Shown here: positions 58,268 to 64,000 of the stretch, one piece after another | Numbering within the stretch: the stretch's first letter is position 1 | Layout: each line of letters opens with the position of its first letter | Source of the DNA: Streptomyces lasiicapitis | GTDB taxonomy: Bacteria; Actinomycetota; Actinomycetes; Streptomycetales; Streptomycetaceae | Direction of reading: 5' to 3' | Assembly: GCF_014646335.1 (NCBI RefSeq) | Contig: NZ_BMNG01000008.1 | Coordinates: forward strand, 140,833 to 204,832 | Length of the DNA stretch: 64,000 nt | Notes under the pieces: generated by a model | The model's input: the letters and a program-made list of their open reading frames with translations, nothing else | Databases searched by the model: none | What the model was told of the DNA's origin: nothing | Translations under genes and position numbers: made by a program

Positions 58268-59047
58268 ATGCGCATCCGCACCACCGTGGCCGCCGTCTCC
58301 GGCGCCCTCGCCCTGTCCGCCCTCGCCGTCCCGGCCGCCCAGGCGGCCGACTCGGTCCAGGGCGACACCAAGATCACGAAGGTTGTCGTCAACGGCGGCA
58401 AGGACATCGTGATCGGCACGTCCACCAAGAAGTTCACCGTCACCGTCACGGGCACCGACCCGAAGGGCATCAAGGACGGCATGGCCGTCCTGTGGCGCGG
58501 CACGAAGTTCGAGCCGGGGTCCCTGACGGGCCTCCTGCCCCCGGTGGGCGATGCCAAGTGCACCAAGGTCGACGCGACCACCGGGACGTGCAAGCTCAAC
58601 TTCAAGCGCTCCCCCAGCCAGCTCGGCAACCACCACGCGGGCAAGTGGAAGGTCATGGCCGGCCTGCTGGCCAAGGGCAGCGCCGAGGACCACGCCATCG
58701 TGGAGTCGTACAAGACCGTCAACGTCAAGCGCGCCGCCCGCCTGACCGTCAACGCCACCCCGGAGCCGGTCAAGAAGAACAAGACCATCACCGTCTCCGG
58801 CGCCCTGACCCGTGCCAACTGGGAGACCCGCAAGTACGCGGGCTACACCCAGCAGCCGGTGCAACTGCAGTTCAAGAAGAAGGGTTCCTCGTCCTACACC
58901 ACCGTCAAGACGGTGAAGTCGGACCGCAAGGGCAACCTGAAGACGACGGTGAAGGCGTCGGCCGACGGCACCTTCCGGTACGTCTTCGCGGGGACGTCGA
59001 CGACCCCGGCCGTCACCTCGGCCGGGGACTTCATCGACGTACGTTGA
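58268..59047 (+). CDS. Secreted beta-rich protein, tandem paralogue 2
   Basis: 259 residues, signal peptide MRIRTTVAAVSGALALSALAVPAAQA. The last 107 residues differ from paralogue 1 at only 12 positions by my count (about 89 percent identity), whereas the first domain (TKITKVVVNGGKDIVIGTSTKKFTVTVTGTDPKG ... CTKVDATTGTC) is only loosely similar. The signal peptides are nearly the same. GAGAGAACCC precedes the ATG; 55 bases separate the genes, so co-transcription is likely. It converges with the P-type ATPase. Confidence 0.85.
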   Translation: MRIRTTVAAVSGALALSALAVPAAQAADSVQGDTKITKVVVNGGKDIVIGTSTKKFTVTVTGTDPKGIKDGMAVLWRGTKFEPGSLTGLLPPVGDAKCTKVDATTGTCKLNFKRSPSQLGNHHAGKWKVMAGLLAKGSAEDHAIVESYKTVNVKRAARLTVNATPEPVKKNKTITVSGALTRANWETRKYAGYTQQPVQLQFKKKGSSSYTTVKTVKSDRKGNLKTTVKASADGTFRYVFAGTSTTPAVTSAGDFIDVR

Positions 59048-59056
59048 GCAATCCCG

Positions 59057-61459
59057 CTATGCCGTGAAGCGGCGGTCGATCCAGCGGAACGCGAGCTCGA
59101 TCGCCGCTGCGGCGACCGCCGCGATCGCGACCGCCGCCCACGGCATCGTCGTCCCCACCAGCTTCAGGGCGAAGAAGTCCTGGAGGTAGGGGATGGTCAG
59201 GACGATCAGGAAGCCGAGGCCCATCGCGGCGACGAGGGCGATGCGCCACCAGGTGTACGGGCGGGCGATGATCGCCAGGACCCACAGGGACACCAGGAAG
59301 AGCGCCAGCGTCGCCGCGCTGGTCTCGGCCTCGCGGGCGCCCTCGCCCGTGTAGTGGTGCCGGGCCAGCAAGTAGGTCGCGAAGGTGGCCACCGCCGCGA
59401 TGATGCCGCCCGGCAGGGCGTACCGCATGACCCTGCGTACGAAGTGGGGTTTCGCGCGTTCCTTGTTGGGGGCCAGGGCCAGGAAGAAGGCCGGGACGCC
59501 GATGGTGAGGGTGGAGAGCAGGGTCAGGTGGCGGGGGAGGAAGAGGTACTCCACCTGCGAGCAGACCACCAGCAGGGCGATGACTACTGAGTAGACCGTC
59601 TTTACGAGGAACAGGGTCGCTACTCGTGTGATGTTGCCGATTACTCGGCGGCCCTCCGCCACCACCGACGGCAGCGTCGCGAAGCTGTTGTTCAGGAGGA
59701 CGATCTGGGCGACCGCCCGGGTGGCCTCGGAGCCCGAGCCCATCGAGACGCCGATGTCCGCGTCCTTCAGGGCCAGCACGTCGTTCACGCCGTCGCCGGT
59801 CATCGCGACCGTGTGGCCCTTCGACTGTAGGGCGCCGACCATGTCCCGCTTCTGCTGGGGCGTCACCCGGCCGAAGACGGAGTTGGCGTCCAGGGCCTCG
59901 GCCATCTCGTCCTGGTCCGTGGGGAGCTGCCGCGCGTCCACCGTGTTCGCCGCGCCGGGCAGGCCCAGCTTGCCCGCGACCGCGCCGACGGACACCGCGT
60001 TGTCGCCGGAGATCACCTTCGCCTGGACGTTCTGCTCCTCGAAGTACCGCAGGGTGTCGGCGGCGTCGGGGCGAAGGCGCTGTTCGAGGACGACGAGGGC
60101 GGTGGCGCGAGCCCCGGAAGCGACGTCCGGGGCGTCCAGGTCGCCGGCCGCGCGGGCGAGCAGCAGGACGCGCAGGCCCTGGTGGTTGAGCTGCTCGATC
60201 TCGTCGAGGACGGGGTCGCCGGACGGAAGCAGTACGTCCGGCGCGCCGAGCAGCCACGTCGAGTTCTCGCCGTCGCCCTCGCTGAAGCTCGCGCCGCTGT
60301 ACTTGCGGGCGGAGGAGAACGGCAGCGACTCCGTGCAGCGCCACTCCTCGCTGTCGGGGTAGGAGTCGATGATGGCCTGGAGCGAGGCGTTCGGCCGCGG
60401 GTCCGATTCGCCGAGGGCGCCGAGGACCTTGCGTACGTACGTCTTCTCCGAGCCGTTGAGCGGACGCAGCTCGGTGACGTCCATGCCGCCCTCGGTGAGC
60501 GTGCCCGTCTTGTCGAGGCAGACCGTGTCGACGCGGGCGAGGCCCTCGATGGCGGGCAGCTCCTGCACCAGGCACTGCTTGCGGCCGAGCCGGATCACGC
60601 CGATCGCGAAGGCCACGGAGGTGAGGAGGACCAGGCCCTCGGGGATCATCGGGACGATGCCGCCGACCGTGTACGCGATCGACTCCTTGAAGTTGTCGTC
60701 CTTGACGACCAGTTGGGAGATGATCAGGCCGATCGAGGTCGGGATCATGAGCCACGTCACGTACTTGAGGATCGTGGAGATGCCCGAGCGCAGTTCGGAG
60801 TGGACGAGCGTGAAGCGGCTCGCCTCTTCGGCGAGCTGCGCCGCGTACGCCTCGCGGCCCACCTTCGTCGCCGTGAACGCGCCGCCGCCCGCGACCACGA
60901 ACGAGCCCGACATCATCTTGTCGCCGGGCTTCTTCAGGACCGGGTCGGCCTCGCCGGTGAGCAGGGACTCGTCGACCTCCAGGCTGTCCGCCTCGACCGT
61001 CTCGCCGTCCACCACGATCTTGTCGCCGGGGCCCAGCTCCACCAGGTCGCCGAGGACGATCTCGGAGGTGGACAGCTCCGCTGCCACACCGTCGCGCCGC
61101 ACGGTGGGCTTGGCCTCGCCGATGACCGCGAGGCCGTCGAGGGTCTTCTTGGCGCGCAGTTCCTGGATGATGCCGATGCCCGTGTTCGCGACGATCACGA
61201 AGCCGAAGAGGCTGTCCTGGATCGGCGCGACGAAGAGCATGATCACCCAGAGCACGCCGATGATCGCGTTGAAGCGCGTGAAGACGTTCGCGCGGATGAT
61301 CTCGGTGGTGGACCGGCTGCTGCGGACCGGTACGTCGTTGACCTCGCCGCGGGCGACCCGCTCGGCGACCTCGGCCGCCGTGAGCCCGGTGGCACGTCCC
61401 GTCGGAGGCGCTACCGGGTGGACCGGGTCCAGCTCGGCGCCCGCGTCGATATGCGTCAT
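59057..61459 (-). CDS. P-type cation ATPase, CtpE-like
   Basis: 800-residue P-type ATPase of the HAD-IC group closest to mycobacterial CtpE, which has been linked to calcium uptake. Actuator LLTGEADPV, transmembrane MIPEGL (the PEGL motif in place of CPC, so not a heavy-metal pump), phosphorylation DKTGTLTEGG, nucleotide-binding EEWRCTESLPFSSARKYSG and hinge TGDGVNDVLAL are intact. No N-terminal metal-binding domain. It is convergent with the secreted pair, 9 bases apart. The transported ion is inferred only from relatives. Confidence 0.92.
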   Translation of the reverse strand: MTHIDAGAELDPVHPVAPPTGRATGLTAAEVAERVARGEVNDVPVRSSRSTTEIIRANVFTRFNAIIGVLWVIMLFVAPIQDSLFGFVIVANTGIGIIQELRAKKTLDGLAVIGEAKPTVRRDGVAAELSTSEIVLGDLVELGPGDKIVVDGETVEADSLEVDESLLTGEADPVLKKPGDKMMSGSFVVAGGGAFTATKVGREAYAAQLAEEASRFTLVHSELRSGISTILKYVTWLMIPTSIGLIISQLVVKDDNFKESIAYTVGGIVPMIPEGLVLLTSVAFAIGVIRLGRKQCLVQELPAIEGLARVDTVCLDKTGTLTEGGMDVTELRPLNGSEKTYVRKVLGALGESDPRPNASLQAIIDSYPDSEEWRCTESLPFSSARKYSGASFSEGDGENSTWLLGAPDVLLPSGDPVLDEIEQLNHQGLRVLLLARAAGDLDAPDVASGARATALVVLEQRLRPDAADTLRYFEEQNVQAKVISGDNAVSVGAVAGKLGLPGAANTVDARQLPTDQDEMAEALDANSVFGRVTPQQKRDMVGALQSKGHTVAMTGDGVNDVLALKDADIGVSMGSGSEATRAVAQIVLLNNSFATLPSVVAEGRRVIGNITRVATLFLVKTVYSVVIALLVVCSQVEYLFLPRHLTLLSTLTIGVPAFFLALAPNKERAKPHFVRRVMRYALPGGIIAAVATFATYLLARHHYTGEGAREAETSAATLALFLVSLWVLAIIARPYTWWRIALVAAMGLGFLIVLTIPYLQDFFALKLVGTTMPWAAVAIAAVAAAAIELAFRWIDRRFTA

Positions 61460-61568
61460 GGCTTCGACGGTACGGGGGGAGTGGGGCCTTCACCCCTTGA
61501 GTAGGGGAAAGATCCGACCACGGTAGGACGAGGTTTGCCTTCAGGTCGTATGCCGTACTGCCGACGTA

Positions 61569-61874
61569 CTACGCGGCGCCCGAAGCCTTGGCCTGAGCGC
61601 TGCCCGGAGCCTCCGCGGCCTCCGCCGCCTCCGCCGCGGCCCGCTTGATCGCCGCGTCGCGCCCCCGGACGTACCAGATGCCGATGAGCCCGAGCCCGCC
61701 GCCCGCGAGGCAGGTCCACACCCACCAGGTGGTGCCGCGATCGTCGAACCAGCCGTAGAACGGCAGCTGCACGAGGAAGAGGACGAACCAGAGGATCGTG
61801 CCGCCGGTGATGGTGGCGACGATCGGGCCCTCCAGGGGCTCCGGTGCCTCGTGCTTGGGTGTCCACTTCGCCAT
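61569..61874 (-). CDS. DUF2530 small membrane protein
   Basis: 101-residue protein with two hydrophobic helices (IVATITGGTILWFVLFLVQLPFYGWF and WWVWTCLAGGGLGLIGIWYV) followed by RGRDAAIKRAAAEAAEAAEA, a charged helical tail. This matches the short actinobacterial DUF2530 family of unknown function. ATG at 61874 gives MAKWTPKHEAPEPLEGP, the usual start. It diverges from the purine permease. Confidence 0.85.
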   Translation of the reverse strand: MAKWTPKHEAPEPLEGPIVATITGGTILWFVLFLVQLPFYGWFDDRGTTWWVWTCLAGGGLGLIGIWYVRGRDAAIKRAAAEAAEAAEAPGSAQAKASGAA

Positions 61875-62111
61875 GCCCCCCAGCTTAGTCGGGGCCGGTT
61901 CCGGCCCCCGGGCGCACATTCGTTCCCCTTGCGCCCCAAGGCTCTACGCGCGGAGATGGCCATTTCTCGCTCATGTATTCATACTGAAACGGCTTCTTAA
62001 TGGCCAGTTGCTTTCGTACGAAGACACAAGCTCGCGCAAGTCTCGTGCGCGTCCGGCTCAGCCCGTTCAGCATCCGGTCCATCCCGTTCATCACAGGTCA
62101 TGAGGTCCCGC

Positions 62112-63557
62112 ATGTCCCCCTCGGCCAGCGCTCCGGTCGACGCCAAGCAGCCCCCGCACTCCCCCCAAGGCGGGCTCGACGGGTATTTCAAGATCACGGA
62201 GCGGGGCTCGACCCTGGTCAGGGAGATCCGCGGCGGCTTCGCCACCTTCTTCGCGATGGCCTACATCATCGTGCTGAACCCGATCATCCTCGGCAGCGCC
62301 AAGGACATGTACGGCCACCAGCTCGACAACAAGCAGCTGGTCACCGCCACCGTCCTGACCGCCGCGTTCACCACGCTGCTCATGGGCGTCATCGGCAACG
62401 TACCGATCGCGCTCGCCGCCGGACTCGGCGTGAACACCGTGGTCGCCCTGCAGCTCGCGCCGCGGATGTCCTGGCCGGACGCGATGGGCATGGTGGTGCT
62501 CGCGGGCTTCGTGGTGATGCTGCTCGTGGCCACCGGCCTTCGGGAGCGCGTGATGAGCGCCGTGCCGCTGGGCCTGCGCAAGGGCATCGCGATCGGCATC
62601 GGCCTTTTCATCATGCTGATCGGCCTCGTCGACTCCGGCTTCGTCTCCCGCATCCCGGACGCCGCGCACACCACCGTGCCGCTCCAGCTCGGCGGCGACG
62701 GTCACCTCAACGGCTGGCCGGTCCTGGTCTTCGTCCTCGGCGTGCTGCTCACGCTGGCGCTCCTGGTGCGCAAGGTGCCGGGCGCGATCCTGCTGTCGAT
62801 CGTCGCGATGACGGTTCTGGCCATGATCATCCACGCGGTCGCGGACGTGCCCTCCTGGGGGCTCACGACGCCCGAGTGGCCCGGCAACCCGGTCGCGACG
62901 CCCGACTTCGGCCTGGTCGGTGAGATCAGCCTGTTCGGCGGCTTCGACAAGGTCGGCGTCCTCACCGGCGTGCTCTTCGTCTTCACCGTGCTGCTCTCGT
63001 GCTTCTTCGACGCGATGGGCACGATCATGGGCATCAGCGACGAGGCCCACCTGACCGACGACAAGGGCAACCTGCCCGGGATCAACAAGGTGCTGTTCGT
63101 CGACGGCATCGCGGTCGCCGCGGGCGGCGCCTCCTCCTCGTCGGCCACCACCTGCTTCGTGGAGTCCACGGCGGGCGTCGGCGAGGGCGCGCGCACCGGC
63201 TTCGCGAACGTCGTCACCGGCGGGCTCTTCGCCGTCGCGCTGTTCCTCACGCCGCTCGCCACGATGGTGCCCTCGCAGGCGGCCACGCCCGCGCTGCTCG
63301 CGGTCGGCTTCCTGATCCTGTCCGGCTCGATCGGGCAGATCGACTGGAGCGACTACACGATCGCGATTCCCGCGTTCGTGACGATGCTGATGATGCCGTT
63401 CACGTACTCGATCACGAACGGCATCGGGATGGGCTTCATCGCCTTCACGGTGCTGAGGCTGGCCGCAGGCCGTGGGCGGGAGGTCCCGGTCGCCATGTAC
63501 GCGGTGTCGGCCGTGTTCGCCTTCTACTACCTGATGCCGGCGCTGGATCTCACCTAA
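62112..63557 (+). CDS. NCS2 purine permease (AzgA-like)
   Basis: 481-residue nucleobase:cation symporter of the AzgA/PurP branch, probably importing adenine, hypoxanthine or guanine. Family marks: YFKITERGSTLVREIRGGFATFFAMAYIIVLNPIIL, IALAAGLGVNTVVALQLAPRMSW (substrate region), GLRKGIAIGIGLFIMLIGLVDSGFV, and SSSATTCFVESTAGVGEGARTGFANVV. About fourteen membrane segments. ATG at 62112 is favoured (GAGG upstream); ATG 62100 is 4 codons earlier. The leader contains a perfect TTCGTACGAA palindrome (62013-62022) and TGGCCATT/AATGGCCA arms 34 bases apart. Confidence 0.9.
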   Translation: MSPSASAPVDAKQPPHSPQGGLDGYFKITERGSTLVREIRGGFATFFAMAYIIVLNPIILGSAKDMYGHQLDNKQLVTATVLTAAFTTLLMGVIGNVPIALAAGLGVNTVVALQLAPRMSWPDAMGMVVLAGFVVMLLVATGLRERVMSAVPLGLRKGIAIGIGLFIMLIGLVDSGFVSRIPDAAHTTVPLQLGGDGHLNGWPVLVFVLGVLLTLALLVRKVPGAILLSIVAMTVLAMIIHAVADVPSWGLTTPEWPGNPVATPDFGLVGEISLFGGFDKVGVLTGVLFVFTVLLSCFFDAMGTIMGISDEAHLTDDKGNLPGINKVLFVDGIAVAAGGASSSSATTCFVESTAGVGEGARTGFANVVTGGLFAVALFLTPLATMVPSQAATPALLAVGFLILSGSIGQIDWSDYTIAIPAFVTMLMMPFTYSITNGIGMGFIAFTVLRLAAGRGREVPVAMYAVSAVFAFYYLMPALDLT

Positions 63558-63562
63558 GAGCT

Positions 63563-63745
63563 TTACGCCACCCCGTAGAACTTCTCCGTCTCCTCGACCG
63601 ACGTCGCGAACCGTTCGTCGAAGTCGTCACGAATGAGCGTCCGGACCACATAGTCCTGGACGCTCATTCCTCGTTTGGCGGCGTGCTGCCGGAGCCGGTC
63701 GAGCAGATCGCCGTCTATCCGCAGGCTGAGCACATTCGATCCCAT
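63563..63745 (-). CDS. Ribbon-helix-helix (CopG/Arc-like) protein
   Basis: 60-residue DNA-binding protein: VLSLRIDGDLLDRLRQHAAKRGMSVQDYVVRTLIRDDFDERF has the strand-helix-helix pattern of RHH repressors and antitoxins. No toxin gene lies beside it. It converges with the purine permease, 5 bases apart. It could be a regulator or an orphan antitoxin-type protein. Confidence 0.8.
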   Translation of the reverse strand: MGSNVLSLRIDGDLLDRLRQHAAKRGMSVQDYVVRTLIRDDFDERFATSVEETEKFYGVA

Positions 63746-63885
63746 GCGTGCCAGGGTCGCCGTCCCCTCGTGGGGGACGCCGGGCTTTCCGAATCCAGCT
63801 CACTCATTTGGGTGACGAAAGGGTTCTGTGTGCCAGATCACGGGCAACCCGGGCGCCGCCCAGTCGTAACCGGGTGGTCTTTAGC

Positions 63886-63905
63886 TAGAGTAATGAGTTA
63901 CTCTA
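63886..63905. promoter_or_regulatory. Perfect palindrome, likely MarR operator
   Basis: TAGAGTAA-TGAG-TTACTCTA ends 6 bases before the ATG of the MarR-like gene. MarR regulators usually bind such AT-rich palindromes over their own promoter, so autorepression is expected. The rest of the 63746-63911 gap shows no gene. Confidence 0.65.
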
Positions 63906-63911
63906 AAGAAC

Positions 63912-64000
63912 ATGCCGGACCTCTCCCATGGCGACAATGCCGCCGCCGTGAACTCGCTGCGCTCCGCCGTGATGCGCCTCTCCCGTCGACTCAAGCACCA
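63912..64000 (+). CDS. MarR-family regulator, start only (cut by the window end)
   Basis: The first 29 residues are visible: MPDLSHGDNAAAVNSLRSAVMRLSRRLKH. A short N-terminus followed by LRSAVMRLSRRLKH is the usual opening helix of actinobacterial MarR proteins. The rest, including the winged helix, lies beyond the window. The adjacent palindrome supports a regulator. No clear Shine-Dalgarno sequence is present. Confidence 0.6.
   Translation, partial: MPDLSHGDNAAAVNSLRSAVMRLSRRLKH

Overview
This is a chromosomal segment of a Streptomyces species. Evidence: very high GC with strong GC3 bias, frequent GTG starts, ATGA/GTGA overlaps, two rare TTA codons, mycothiol-type DinB proteins, the futalosine menaquinone pathway, DUF397/XRE pairs, and DasR-like dre sites. 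Gene order matches what I recall of the Streptomyces coelicolor core around SCO4283-SCO4340 (recalled, not checked). No rRNA, tRNA, CRISPR array, transposase or prophage was seen.

1-13.2 kb is core metabolism and stress. It opens with an amino-sugar block: a PfkB kinase, nagK-nagA, and an orphan sugar-binding lipoprotein, with DasR-like sites between the divergent genes. Next come trehalose synthesis (otsB, otsA) and glucosyl-3-phosphoglycerate synthase, both compatible-solute functions. Threonine synthase follows, behind a SAM-I riboswitch, with a MoaD/ThiS-like protein after it. A cold-shock gene and a solitary groEL with CIRCE operators close the block.

13.2-18.1 kb looks accessory: a Uma2 gene missing its core, a TTA-containing HTH gene, a DUF397/XRE pair, a two-gene small protein-Uma2 unit, and a TTA-containing alpha/beta hydrolase.

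18.3-31.7 kb holds an ECF sigma factor with a membrane-anchored partner, a PIG-V-like mannosyltransferase, murQ and its RpiR-type regulator, a run of small enzymes (including a mycothiol-isomerase/GNAT fusion and an MFS pump), and a divergent copper module (secreted protein and CopA) between CsoR-like operators. cutC follows, with a dre-like site upstream.

31.7-46.8 kb holds helD, an XPB helicase, a Ser/Thr kinase with PQQ-like repeats, a helicase-associated/WYL-like protein, a HAAS-like membrane protein, and a complete iron-siderophore ABC importer under a possible iron box.

46.9-64 kb holds a HAD phosphatase, a second cold-shock protein, mqnD/mqnB, a DUF2771 lipoprotein, an MFS protein, DUF3027, a 1089-residue sacsin-like GHKL protein, two tandem secreted paralogues, a CtpE-like P-type ATPase, a purine permease, an RHH protein, and the start of a MarR gene.

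The most unexpected signal is not a gene. About ten copies of a 45-70 base intergenic repeat sit mostly at gene 3' ends. It folds into up to three hairpins, and the paired bases change together from copy to copy. Two copies are inverted next to each other, three cluster together, and one carries a hairpin-shaped insertion in a loop.
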